64,000 nt of DNA from JAXGPP01 sp040766885 (GTDB lineage Bacteria > Planctomycetota > Planctomycetia > Pirellulales > Thermoguttaceae): NCBI GenBank assembly GCA_040766885.1, contig JAXGPP010000003.1, positions 186,001 to 250,000 of the forward strand. The letters are read 5' to 3'. Below the pieces are notes generated by a model that searched no databases, was not told where the DNA came from, and saw only the letters and a list, made by a program, of their open reading frames with translations. Position 1 is the stretch's first letter, and each line of letters begins with the position of its first letter. The position numbers and the translations under genes are program-made. This document shows positions 1-8,359 of this stretch, one piece after another.

Positions 1-1
1 C

Positions 2-421
2 GCCCACGCATCGCTCGCCGACATGGCGCGCGTCGGCATGCCTCTGCTGCCGTTGTCGACCGGCTGCGGTTTTCTGCGACGATTCTGGAATTACTATCGC
101 CACCTCGAGCGCTGCTGGACTCCGCTGGTCCACCAGCCCTTCTGGTATCTCCAGATGCTCGGCGTCGATCCGGCCTGCCAGCGCCAGGGACACGCCCGGC
201 GCCTGCTCGAGCACGTGCTTGACCGTTGCGACCGCCACAGCGTGGCCTGCTGTCTCGACACGGCCCGCGAAGAAAACGTCACGTTGTACGAGCGGTTCGG
301 ATTTCGCCTCCTGGAGTGCGCCACGCTTCCCGGCACATCGGTCACGATCTGGCTGATGAGCCGAGCGGCGAGCCGGGAAGATCCCGCTCTTCACGACCTC
401 TCCAAGGGCGAAGGACTATAA
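2..421 (+). CDS. GNAT family N-acetyltransferase, 5' end outside window
   Basis: This is the C-terminal part of a GCN5-related acetyltransferase, which would move an acetyl group from acetyl-CoA to an unknown amine. The acetyl-CoA binding signature is visible as LGVDPACQRQGHARRLLEHV, with the Q/R-x-x-G-x-A/G pyrophosphate loop, followed by CLDTAREENVTLYERFGFRLLE, the usual strand and helix that close the GNAT fold. The frame stays open to the left edge, so the gene very probably starts before the window. The first in-frame ATG (23) would leave out part of the N-terminal domain. The acceptor substrate cannot be told. The family call is firm; the specificity is unknown. Confidence 0.8.
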   Translation, partial: AHASLADMARVGMPLLPLSTGCGFLRRFWNYYRHLERCWTPLVHQPFWYLQMLGVDPACQRQGHARRLLEHVLDRCDRHSVACCLDTAREENVTLYERFGFRLLECATLPGTSVTIWLMSRAASREDPALHDLSKGEGL

Positions 422-627
422 GAACCACAATCGACTGATTCACGCTGCGAGCCCGGCACCGCCACGCCTGCTGTGGGATGCGGTCTGTTCCCAACGCTCC
501 CGCCACGCCACCCTGCCGGGGGCGGCACTCGACAGCTCCTCGGGTGGCAAGTAACGTGAGAGCAGTCAAGAGAAGCGGCCCGAAACCGAATAGCACGCAG
601 GCGGAACAGAAACGCAAGGAGAAAGCC

Positions 628-1386
628 ATGTCAGACACGGCTGCGGCTCGCGAAACGGAAGCACCGAGAAAACCGCCGGTCCGTCCGAAGACGGCCGAAG
701 TGCCTACGCGGATCTATCTGGTGCCGTATCCCAAGATCGTGTTTCTCTACCCCACGCTCCTCTACTCGCTGGTCGCGGCGATCTACATGAGCCTGGCCAA
801 ACCACCGCTGGTGGCCACCGAACCGACGCCCGTGATCCTGGCGGTCATCTTTCTGGCCGTAATTGGCGTGAACCTGGTGATCCTGGCTTTCGACTTTCCG
901 CGAACCACATCGCTGACGCTGTTCTTTGTCTTCGTGGCCGCCGGGCTGGGCGCGGCGCTCGTGTTCGTGTTGAAGCCCGAGTTCCTCCCCTACGTGACCG
1001 ATACCCTGTACCGGTTCCACCCCCTGGCCAACGCGACGTTCTACTGGGCGTTCGCCGGAATCCTCGGCGTGATCACGCTGATCGGGATCATCCATGCCCA
1101 GTTCGACCGCTGGGAAGCGCGGCCCAACGAGCTACTGCACCATCACGGCATCTGGGGCAATCTCGAACGGTTCTCCGCGCCCGGCCTGCGGATCGACAAG
1201 GAGATCAACGACGTCTTCGAGTATCTCCTCCTCCGCTCGGGTCGCCTGATCCTGCATCCCAGCAACGAGCGCCGCGCGATCATCCTCGACGGCGTCCCCT
1301 TCATCCGCCAGAAGGAAGAGGCCCTTACGCGAATGCTCGGCGCGCTGCAGGTTGAAGTCCGCACCGAAAACGAATCGCACGAGTAA
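628..1386 (+). CDS. Conserved multi-pass membrane protein, function unknown
   Basis: A protein of 252 residues with a charged, proline-rich N-terminus (residues 1-28) and about four hydrophobic helices: around residues 38-55, 70-90, 97-115 and 140-160. A soluble C-terminal domain of about 90 residues follows and contains HHHGIWGNLERF and a KEINDVFEYLLLRSGRLIL stretch. I do not recognise a named family; the layout suggests a membrane-anchored cytoplasmic domain. The reading frame is open further upstream, but ATG 628 is chosen because AAGGAG lies a few bases before it and the upstream residues look like untranslated leader. It stands alone on this strand, with a hairpin just after its stop. 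Confidence 0.7.
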   Translation: MSDTAAARETEAPRKPPVRPKTAEVPTRIYLVPYPKIVFLYPTLLYSLVAAIYMSLAKPPLVATEPTPVILAVIFLAVIGVNLVILAFDFPRTTSLTLFFVFVAAGLGAALVFVLKPEFLPYVTDTLYRFHPLANATFYWAFAGILGVITLIGIIHAQFDRWEARPNELLHHHGIWGNLERFSAPGLRIDKEINDVFEYLLLRSGRLILHPSNERRAIILDGVPFIRQKEEALTRMLGALQVEVRTENESHE

Positions 1387-1403
1387 CCCGAACAGGGAAC
1401 GCG

Positions 1404-1445
1404 GGCTTTCCGGCGCCCCGTCTCGCCCGCGGTTTCCGGAAAGCC
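1404..1445. terminator. Long-arm hairpin after the membrane protein gene
   Basis: Two perfect 10-base arms (1404-1413 GGCTTTCCGG and 1436-1445 CCGGAAAGCC) are separated by 22 bases, 17 bases after the stop codon at 1386. There is no T-run, so it could be a factor-dependent terminator or an mRNA 3'-end stabiliser. Confidence 0.35.
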
Positions 1446-1621
1446 GCCGGGGCGGCCTGGCTGCTGAAACCGGAACCGGGAATTGCCGCCCATTCTCGTC
1501 AAAACGTCGTGTCCCTGCACTTGCCGCTTGACAAACGGCCTCGCCGACGGTTATTTGAACGTTTTGCGTTGCGGGGCCAATCGGGCGCGTATCGGCGCAG
1601 TCTGCCGGCGAGGACCTTTTC

Positions 1622-3598
1622 ATGCAGTTTGACGCAGTCTTCCTTCTCGACGTGATCGTCTTTCTCGCCTTCGTGGTGACGGTCGTCACCGTCGGCATTG
1701 TCATGAGCCGCCACGAGGAGGACAGCGAAGGCTACTTCCTTGCCGGGCGCGGCCTCGCCTGGTGGCTGATCGGCTTTTCGCTGATCGCGGCCAATATCTC
1801 CACCGAGCAATTCGTGGGCATGTCGGGGCAGGCGGCGAACTACCTCGGCCTGGCCATCGCCAGTTACGAATGGATGGCGGCCATCACGCTGATCGTGGTC
1901 GCCTTCTTCTTCCTCCCCAGCTTCCTCCGCGCCGGCATCTACACGATGCCCGAGTTCCTCGAGTACCGCTTCAACCATGCCGCCCGGACGCTGATGTCGA
2001 TCTTCATGATGATCACCTACGTCTGCGTCACGCTGGCGGCCGTGATCTACTCCGGCGCCAAGACGATCGACGTGCTCACCCAGGGCGAGGTCGATGCCCC
2101 CGCCGTCGCGGCCGATTCCGGTGAAGGGGACGGTGCCGCGCCGGTGGTGGAAGATTACAACGTGCTTGGCGTCCCCATCAACGTCACCACCGCCTCGTGG
2201 GTGATCGGCATCCTCGCCGCGGCCTACGTCGTGGCGGGCGGCCTCAAGGCCTGCGCGTGGGCCGACCTGCTGCAAGGCTCCGCGCTGATCGTCGGCGGCT
2301 CGATCATCCTCATCCTGGCAATGAACGCCCTCGGGGCTGCCCCGCCGGCGGAGCTTGGGCTGGCGGCCGACATGGCCGACGCCGGCCCGATCGAGAAATT
2401 CAACGCGCTCAATCATGACAAGCTTCACATGGTCCTGCCGGCGGCCGACAAGTTTGTCCCCTGGACGGCGCTGGTGCTGGGCTTGTGGATTCCGAACTTC
2501 TACTACTGGGGCCTGAACCAGTACATCACCCAGCGGACGCTCGGATCGCGCTCGCTCGCTGAAGGGCAGAAAGGCGTGGTCTTCGCCGCGGCGCTGAAGC
2601 TGCTCATCCCGTTCATCATCGTGTTTCCCGGCATCATCGCTTTCAATCTCTACCGCGGCGATATGCAGGCCGATGCGGCGTCGGGTGTGAACCGCGCGAC
2701 GCTCAGCAAGTTTGAAGCCCAGAAGGGCGGAGCCGGGCAGGCGAAAGTCGCGTTCACCTTCAACTCCGATTTCGCCCAGATCTACCCGCAGATCGCCGAA
2801 CAGATCGTCGCCTACAATGCCCGCGTCGCCGGCACCGGCGCGGTTGATGCCGGCTCGCCGTTCGAAACCAACCGAACGCTGCTCGATAGCATTGCCGAGA
2901 AGAACAAGGGCCTGCCGGCGGCGGATCGCGTCATCGTCGAGAAGGAGTTGATCGGATACGAGTACGACTCGGCGTTCGGCTTGTTGATCAAGCGGCTCGT
3001 TCCGGCCGGGCTGCGCGGGTTCATTCTGGCCGCCATCCTCGGGGCGGTGGTCAGCTCGCTGGCCGCCATGCTCAACGCCGCCTCGACGATCTTCACCATG
3101 GACCTCTACAAGCAGTACCTCAACAAGGGCGCGACGCAGCGCAATCTCGTCCTCGTGGGCCGCATCTGCGTATTGCTGTTCGCCGCTATCGGCTGCTTCA
3201 TCTCCCCCTTCCTGGGCGACCCGCGATTCGGCGGCATATTCACCTACATCCAGGAATTCCAGGGCTTCATCTCTCCGGGCATCCTGGCCGTGTTCCTCTA
3301 CGGACTGTTCGTCAAGCGCGCGCCCCGAGCTTGCGGACTCGTGGGGTTGCTCCTGAGCCCGGCCCTCTACGGTCTGCTCAAGTGGATCCTGCCCGAGATG
3401 GCGTTCCTCGATCGAATGGCGATCACGTTTTTCTCGATCATCGTGGTGCTGGGCGTGATGAGCGTCGCCGCTCCGCTCCGCGAACCGGTTCGCATGCCCG
3501 AGCAGACCAAGATCGAGCTGAAGTCGTCGAAGCCCGCCATGGCGTTCGGCGTTGCCGTCGTGCTGGTAACGCTCGTCCTCTACGGCGTCTTCTTCTGA
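1622..3598 (+). CDS. Sodium:solute symporter (SSS/SGLT family)
   Basis: An inner-membrane transporter that couples Na+ entry to uptake of a small solute, probably a sugar. The N-terminal helix is followed by GRGLAWWLIGFSLIAANIST and EQFVGMSGQA, the helix-1 region typical of SGLT-type symporters. The family C-terminal signature is visible as GLRGFILAAILGAVVSSLAA, then MLNAASTIFTMDLY. About 14 membrane segments can be seen. At 658 residues it is longer than the usual 500-560; the surplus sits in two hydrophilic insertions, around residues 155-180 (acidic, Ala/Gly-rich) and 345-440. It converges on the PQQ propeller gene with only four bases between the stop codons. The substrate cannot be read from sequence. 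Confidence 0.9.
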   Translation: MQFDAVFLLDVIVFLAFVVTVVTVGIVMSRHEEDSEGYFLAGRGLAWWLIGFSLIAANISTEQFVGMSGQAANYLGLAIASYEWMAAITLIVVAFFFLPSFLRAGIYTMPEFLEYRFNHAARTLMSIFMMITYVCVTLAAVIYSGAKTIDVLTQGEVDAPAVAADSGEGDGAAPVVEDYNVLGVPINVTTASWVIGILAAAYVVAGGLKACAWADLLQGSALIVGGSIILILAMNALGAAPPAELGLAADMADAGPIEKFNALNHDKLHMVLPAADKFVPWTALVLGLWIPNFYYWGLNQYITQRTLGSRSLAEGQKGVVFAAALKLLIPFIIVFPGIIAFNLYRGDMQADAASGVNRATLSKFEAQKGGAGQAKVAFTFNSDFAQIYPQIAEQIVAYNARVAGTGAVDAGSPFETNRTLLDSIAEKNKGLPAADRVIVEKELIGYEYDSAFGLLIKRLVPAGLRGFILAAILGAVVSSLAAMLNAASTIFTMDLYKQYLNKGATQRNLVLVGRICVLLFAAIGCFISPFLGDPRFGGIFTYIQEFQGFISPGILAVFLYGLFVKRAPRACGLVGLLLSPALYGLLKWILPEMAFLDRMAITFFSIIVVLGVMSVAAPLREPVRMPEQTKIELKSSKPAMAFGVAVVLVTLVLYGVFF

Positions 3599-3602
3599 TC
3601 GA

Positions 3603-6251
3603 CTACTCCTCGCAGCTCCACGCATCGGGTGCGGCCTCGGCCTCTTCGCCGTAGACGCTCGAGGTCTGCAGGCCGCTGGCCTGCGAGGTGTAGAATAGCC
3701 GGCCGTTGGAAACCACCGACCCGACGCACTCGCGGCTGTCGATCGCCGGGCCGGAGGTCACCAGCCGATTGCCCGCCGCCAGATCGATCAGATCCATGTT
3801 CGCGCCGAGCAGGTAGGGCTCCGAGAGCGTGAATCGCGTGCACGCATAGCCGAAATTGAACCGCGCCAAAATCTTGCCGGTTTCCCGATCGAAAACATGG
3901 CCGTCTTTGCCCGACGCATTGGAGAACACGAACCGGTCGCCCACCGTGATGACATTCACCGCCGACGCCACCGGTTCCGACTGCCAGACGAGCGAGCCGT
4001 CGCGGGCGTCGAGACACCAGACGTGGCGGTTCTTCGTCCCCTCGTGCGGCTGGTTGTAGCCGCCCAGGTACAGGCGGCCATCCTTCGCCGAGATCGTGCA
4101 ACCGGCCGTCACGTGATAGTCGGTCGTCAGCCACCGCACCTCGCCCGTCGCCGGATCGAGCGCCGCGGTCAACCCGTGCGGCCCTTCCTTGCCGCGTCGC
4201 GCGGGCGCATAGCCGAAAAACGTCGAGTAGTAGAGCACGCCGTCCATCAGGCAGAGCCCCGCGTCGTTGCCGCCGCTGCCGTACTCCGAGAAATCCTTCC
4301 GCCACACTTCCTTCCCCGTATCGAGATCCCAGGCCGCGATCAGGGGCCGATTGTCCCTGGGGTAGAACGGGTTGTCGTGCGTGTAGATGAAGCTCATTAC
4401 CTCGGTTCCGTCGGGCGCAGGCTGCGGATCGCCCTTGAATGTGAACTCCTTCTGCGAACCCTGCGCGGCGTACTTCCCCGAGCCGAACATGTAGATCGCC
4501 AGGTTCTCGTGCACCACGGGTGGCATCTGCCGGCTCCAGCTTGGTGAACCGCTAAACGGAGCCTCCCAAATCAGGTCCCCCGTGGCCGCATCGAAACACC
4601 GCAGCGCCGATCGCTCGATCCCCGCCTGCGGCAACAGCAGTTTCTCGCGGTAGTAGAGCGGCGAAGTGAACGAAAGGTGGACGCCCGGGTAGTAGCGCCG
4701 CCACAACTGCCGCCCCGTCTCCTGCTCGACCGCGATGACCTGCCCTTCGGACGTATGCGTGTATAGCCGGCCGCCGCCGCACACCGGCAGGTGCTTGAAT
4801 GTCCCCTCATAGCGCCGCACCCACTTGATCTTCACCGGCGGCTTCACCTCCTGATCGTTGGCATTCGTGCTCCCCAGGTCGCCGTAATTGGTGAACCAGT
4901 CGAATTTCGCGGCGGCTCGCTTGCTGGAAAGCGGGTGGCGAACCCTCCACACCTCGAGATCCCGACTGGGTTTCGCCGCCGTTCCGCCGGATCCAAGCAC
5001 GTACAGGTACCCATCTTCGCCGCCGAAGTAGATTCGTCCGTCCGCGACGCAGGCCGGCGCCGAAATCGGCGCATCAAACGGCGTGCGGAACGACCATGCC
5101 TCACCCGCGCCGGAGAGCGGCACTACGTAAAGCGCCCCATCCAGGCCGCCGAACACACCATGATCCTTGGTCAGAATCGGTGCGGCGATCGACGGGTAGC
5201 CGCCAAGCGATTCCGGCTGCTCCTTGCCGGGCGAGTGGCGGCAGAACCCCAGTCCAGCCTCCGGGCGGCAGCGGTAGACGTCGCCGCCGCGCAGGCTCAC
5301 CGAGCAGAAGCTCAACAGGCCCGGCAGATGGATCGCCGTCTCGGTGCCGCGCACATAGTCGGTCTGCACCTCGTCGTTCGCTGCAAGCCGCATGATCTCC
5401 ACCCGGCCGGCATTGTCGCGGCGATGCCACTGCCGATAGACTGCGCCGTCTTCACCGATGCTCTGGCCAAACGTTGCCGGGTATTCCTTACCCGCGTACT
5501 CGGGCACCAGGCCGATCGCACGGACCCGTGGCTGACTTCCTTCGTCGGCCAGCCACACGGTCCGCCCGCCGGCCGGCAGCACAACCGTGTTGCCGTCGGC
5601 CGCCAGGTCCATCGACGAGCAGAACGAGTGCTGCCAGTTAACCCGCTTGCCAAGATGGGCGAGCCACGCCGTGCCGCTCCACCGATCGCCGTCAAAGCCG
5701 ATCACCTCCTTGACGAAGTCCCACTGCCACGCCGGAGTGCCGTCGAACTCCAGTGCGTTGACCCGCGCGCCCAGCGTGGCGAAGTACACTCGCTTGCCCG
5801 CGACCACCGGCGCGCTGAGGATCGGCTCGCCGCAACAGATCTCGCGAACAATCTTGCCGCTGTTTCGGTCGAGCACATAGTACCACCCCGCCGTCGTGCC
5901 GAAGTGCAGGTACGGCCCGGCCACCGCCGGAGACGAGACGTTGTTGACGTTGGCTTGCCCGCCCCGCGTAGGCGTCTTCCAGACGACCGTGAGGCTCTCG
6001 ACATCGATGGCAAACGCCACGCCGGAACCGTCAACCACATACACCCGACCGTCGGCCACCACGGGCGATGTATAGATGCCGTCGGTCAGCGGCACTGCCC
6101 CCACCAGGCCCAGCGGCAGCGAGATCTGCCGATCGGGCACGTTGCCCGACCGCCGCGCGTCGTACTTCACCTGCGGCCAGTCTTCGGCCGCGGCGAGCGA
6201 GACCCCTACAAGTCCGCCGACAACAACAAGAGTTCGCAGGACGGTGGCCAT
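3603..6251 (-). CDS. Secreted PQQ-like beta-propeller repeat protein
   Basis: A protein of 882 residues with a signal peptide (MATVLRTLVVVGGLVGVSLAAA) and then repeated propeller blades. Blade-type motifs recur throughout: TSPVVADGRVYVVDGSGVAF, VSSPAVAGPYLHFGTTAGWYYVLD, SAPVVAGKRVYFATLGARVNAL, SAPACVADGRIYFGGEDGYLYVL and VNVITVGDRFVFSNASGKDG. The repeat number and length suggest two stacked propellers. Such proteins act in the periplasm or on the surface, either as PQQ-type dehydrogenase relatives or as binding scaffolds of BamB type. I do not see the full set of PQQ-ligand residues, so an enzymatic role is not assured. The start at 6251 is supported by GAGGAGGAGCG directly upstream. It is transcribed towards the symporter gene. 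Confidence 0.85.
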   Translation of the reverse strand: MATVLRTLVVVGGLVGVSLAAAEDWPQVKYDARRSGNVPDRQISLPLGLVGAVPLTDGIYTSPVVADGRVYVVDGSGVAFAIDVESLTVVWKTPTRGGQANVNNVSSPAVAGPYLHFGTTAGWYYVLDRNSGKIVREICCGEPILSAPVVAGKRVYFATLGARVNALEFDGTPAWQWDFVKEVIGFDGDRWSGTAWLAHLGKRVNWQHSFCSSMDLAADGNTVVLPAGGRTVWLADEGSQPRVRAIGLVPEYAGKEYPATFGQSIGEDGAVYRQWHRRDNAGRVEIMRLAANDEVQTDYVRGTETAIHLPGLLSFCSVSLRGGDVYRCRPEAGLGFCRHSPGKEQPESLGGYPSIAAPILTKDHGVFGGLDGALYVVPLSGAGEAWSFRTPFDAPISAPACVADGRIYFGGEDGYLYVLGSGGTAAKPSRDLEVWRVRHPLSSKRAAAKFDWFTNYGDLGSTNANDQEVKPPVKIKWVRRYEGTFKHLPVCGGGRLYTHTSEGQVIAVEQETGRQLWRRYYPGVHLSFTSPLYYREKLLLPQAGIERSALRCFDAATGDLIWEAPFSGSPSWSRQMPPVVHENLAIYMFGSGKYAAQGSQKEFTFKGDPQPAPDGTEVMSFIYTHDNPFYPRDNRPLIAAWDLDTGKEVWRKDFSEYGSGGNDAGLCLMDGVLYYSTFFGYAPARRGKEGPHGLTAALDPATGEVRWLTTDYHVTAGCTISAKDGRLYLGGYNQPHEGTKNRHVWCLDARDGSLVWQSEPVASAVNVITVGDRFVFSNASGKDGHVFDRETGKILARFNFGYACTRFTLSEPYLLGANMDLIDLAAGNRLVTSGPAIDSRECVGSVVSNGRLFYTSQASGLQTSSVYGEEAEAAPDAWSCEE

Positions 6252-6472
6252 CGCTCCTCCTCGTGCGGTATATGGCGATTCTCAAGGCCGATGCATCGCA
6301 CCAGGATCACCATACCCGGCGACGCCGGACGCCGCAACATTCTCAGCCTGCCGGCTTGAAAAGCCCGCTCGCACACGCCAAATTGGAGGGTCCAGCGAGC
6401 GCTTCATGCCTGGCGAGTGCCCGGCGGCCAAGGATGCTGGTAACCGGCAAGTCGTGATCCGCGGAATTCCCC

Positions 6473-7264
6473 ATGGCGATTGAATACGTTCTCGATCTCC
6501 GCTGTCCGGTGAAGGAGGCCGTTCCCACGGTGGATCTCATGGGTCTGGTCCGCTCCCAGCGGCAGGGTGAGTTGCTGCTGGAAATGAGTCGTCGCGAGGG
6601 CGACCAGCGGCCCGCCGGCGAGATCACCATCACGCGCCGCGTGCAAACGCCCGAGGGTGTCCAGGAGAAAAGCGTGAGCATCCAGCAGATGCTCGACGAA
6701 GCCGCACCGCTCGAACCTCTCGCTCACCACTGCGCGGGCTGCCGGGCCAACATGCTCGAGCAGCCTTTCGGATGCTATGCCTCAATCTCTTACCCGATCC
6801 GCGCGGCGGCCGAGCAGTGGGTGATGTCGCGATTGCCTGAGACTCTGGCCTCGACCGCGGGGCATTTCCTCGTGGCGGCGATACGCGACTTCCAGTACAG
6901 CGGCGAGCCCATCGCGCGGCTACGCAGCAAAGGAGCCTTCTTCGAGAGCCGCAAGCCGGCCCGGCGGCAGTGGGGACCTTGGCTCAACAAGCGGACGATC
7001 ACGTCGGATCAGATGCTGCAGATGATGTTCGGCCTGGGCAACCTCGGCCCTTCGCACTGCGTGATGCTGGCCCTGTTCCTCGGCATCCTGCCGCACGACT
7101 TCGATCCCCATTCCCTCTCCGATACCGCCGAGCGGAATCAGCAACTCGCCTCGGCCCGCATCGAGCCCCCACGCAACGATCCCGCCCTGGCCGAGATGGC
7201 CGCGTTTCTCCGCACCGTCGCCATGTCCCCCGTCCTCGACGTCCCCGTGCTCGTCGACGCGTAA
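6473..7264 (+). CDS. Unknown protein with HHCAGCRANM cysteine motif
   Basis: A 263-residue soluble protein with no signal peptide or membrane helix. The central motif HHCAGCRANMLEQPFGCYAS (residues about 84-103) has paired His and three Cys in a C-x2-C-x10-C arrangement, suggesting a bound metal or iron-sulfur cluster. A second recognisable stretch is SDQMLQMMFGLGNLGPSHCV. I do not know a named family and assign no function. The start ATG at 6473 is the first in the frame and has no clear Shine-Dalgarno sequence. The gene is divergent from the PQQ propeller gene (222 bases between starts) and is followed by a terminator-like hairpin. Confidence 0.7.
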   Translation: MAIEYVLDLRCPVKEAVPTVDLMGLVRSQRQGELLLEMSRREGDQRPAGEITITRRVQTPEGVQEKSVSIQQMLDEAAPLEPLAHHCAGCRANMLEQPFGCYASISYPIRAAAEQWVMSRLPETLASTAGHFLVAAIRDFQYSGEPIARLRSKGAFFESRKPARRQWGPWLNKRTITSDQMLQMMFGLGNLGPSHCVMLALFLGILPHDFDPHSLSDTAERNQQLASARIEPPRNDPALAEMAAFLRTVAMSPVLDVPVLVDA

Positions 7265-7296
7265 CCCACTGTGGCATGACGCTCCGCCGAAAGTAG

Positions 7297-7320
7297 GCCC
7301 GCAGTCCCCTGCGGGCTTTC
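7297..7320 (+). terminator. Hairpin terminator after the unknown gene
   Basis: GCCCGCAG (7297-7304), a four-base loop TCCC, then CTGCGGGC (7309-7316) followed by TTTC. It lies between the convergent unknown gene (stop 7264) and cupin gene (stop 7338) and may serve both. Confidence 0.5.
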
Positions 7321-7337
7321 CCCGCCCGCTCTCGCGC

Positions 7338-7673
7338 TCACGCGCCGCGCATATCCTCGCGCACCGGGTAGAAGACGTCCACCGCCGTGAGACCCTCGCT
7401 CCCCGCAATCACCTTGTGCCGCACGCCCCCCGGCAATCGCCACATCTGGCCTCGGCCGACCTGATATGACTGACCGTCGATGATGAACTCGCCGCCGCCG
7501 GCCACCATATAGCCGATCTGCTCGTGGGGATGCTCGTGCTCGGCAATCACCGCTCCCGGCGCCATCTCCACCAGCGAAAGCGTCATCTGCCGCGCCTCCA
7601 TCGCATGCATCTCAACCCCCGGAAAAGGGTTCATCGCCACGCAATCCGATCGCTTCACGATGTACTCAGACAT
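7338..7673 (-). CDS. Small cupin-domain protein
   Basis: A single-domain cupin of 111 residues. The first metal motif is HEHPHEQIGYMVAGGGEFII (His46, His48, His50, Glu51 as candidate ligands) and the second is PGGVRHKV (His86), matching the two conserved cupin motifs that hold a divalent metal in a small barrel. Such single-domain cupins act as isomerases, small-molecule sensors or dioxygenases; nothing here fixes which. ATG 7673 is preferred over the in-frame ATG at 7688 because GAGAGG lies at proper distance before 7673. It ends close to the hairpin at 7297-7320. Confidence 0.85.
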   Translation of the reverse strand: MSEYIVKRSDCVAMNPFPGVEMHAMEARQMTLSLVEMAPGAVIAEHEHPHEQIGYMVAGGGEFIIDGQSYQVGRGQMWRLPGGVRHKVIAGSEGLTAVDVFYPVREDMRGA

Positions 7674-7878
7674 TCCGGACCTCTCCATCTCCAGCGCATG
7701 GGTTACTCGAGCCGCACACCCGTGAGCCTATCGTAACGAGAAGTGTAAGCGAGGGCGAGCGCAAGCGTTTCGCAGCGCAGACCGAAACCAGTTCGTCTCG
7801 GCGTGTTCGCCCCGTCTTGCGGGCAAAGCATCAGCCCCCCGCAGCCAAAAAACCTCCCGCCCGGCGCAAGATTGGCTC

Positions 7879-7908
7879 TTGACAAGAATACATATACATA
7901 TGTATAAT
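7879..7908 (+). promoter_or_regulatory. Near-consensus sigma-70 promoter with palindromic spacer
   Basis: TTGACA (7879-7884) and TATAAT (7903-7908) are both perfect consensus hexamers with an 18-base spacer. A perfect 14-base palindrome, TATACATATGTATA (7893-7906), covers the 3' part of the spacer and the first bases of the -10, where a repressor would block polymerase. The predicted transcript would start near 7915 and run about 445 bases through the repeat to the DUF4139-type gene at 8360. Confidence 0.7.
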
Positions 7909-8057
7909 ATACCGACAACGCCGCTACGCGCCCTGGAGCGGTTGTCCGCCCATGGTGCGCGGCACGATTCACTGACAATTCGACTCGCTCACCCGAGGTT
8001 CGCGCTCGTGCCGCGCGCTCGGACTTTCGATCCGCAACCCTGCACCCCCAACCCCCG

Positions 8058-8198
8058 CTACGAACTTCAACACGGCAGCCAAAGGAGTGGGAAAACTTGC
8101 GTCCGATCGCCTCACTCGAAAGCCAACTCCGCCTTCGACTTACCGCCGCGCGTCGCGGCGCAACGAAAGTCAACACTCGCAAGGGCGTTTCGGTTCGC
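8058..8198. repeat. 141-bp intergenic repeat, copy A
   Basis: It aligns without gaps to 42023-42163. The first 49 bases match at 42 of 49, the last 37 bases at 33 of 37, and the 55 bases between at 30 of 55. Both copies lie upstream of a plus-strand gene (about 130-160 bases away) and downstream of a promoter-like -10 element. GATTCACTGA occurs upstream of both. In one minus-strand frame both copies encode ETPLRV.TFV and GRK.SH.FGCRVEVR; copy A is open through it. Confidence 0.8.
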
Positions 8199-8359
8199 GC
8201 CGGTTTGAAGCCCACATTGGGCCCCAGAGCCGCCAGGAACGGCTCCGGGCGATTGACCACCAGGCCCGCGGTTACAAACCGGTTACACCCCACTTCGGCG
8301 AATCGGGATAGACTCCAGGCAGTTGGATTCGCGATTCACCGGGAGTAAGGAAGACAGCC

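Larger units (their letters stand above)
7674..8359. other. 686-base gene-poor region with promoter and repeat
   Basis: No convincing protein gene. It holds, left to right: a stretch around 7735-7800 whose minus-strand translation is rich in LALALA; a near-consensus promoter (7879-7908) reading rightward; GATTCACTGA at 7966-7975, also found before the second repeat copy; and the 141-bp repeat (8058-8198). A minus-strand frame (8293-7703, 196 codons) is open throughout, but it has no good ribosome site and runs across the promoter. It is not called as a gene, though its central part is shared with the second copy of the repeat. Confidence 0.6.

Noticed and set aside
1499..3625. Long minus-strand frame opposite the symporter gene
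   Set aside because: It is an antisense shadow of a clear SSS gene; the composition is typical of GC-rich mirror frames.
7703..8293. A 196-codon minus-strand frame across the promoter and repeat copy A
   Set aside because: No ribosome site, it crosses a near-perfect promoter, and the corresponding frame in copy B is broken. Retained only as a comment on the repeat.
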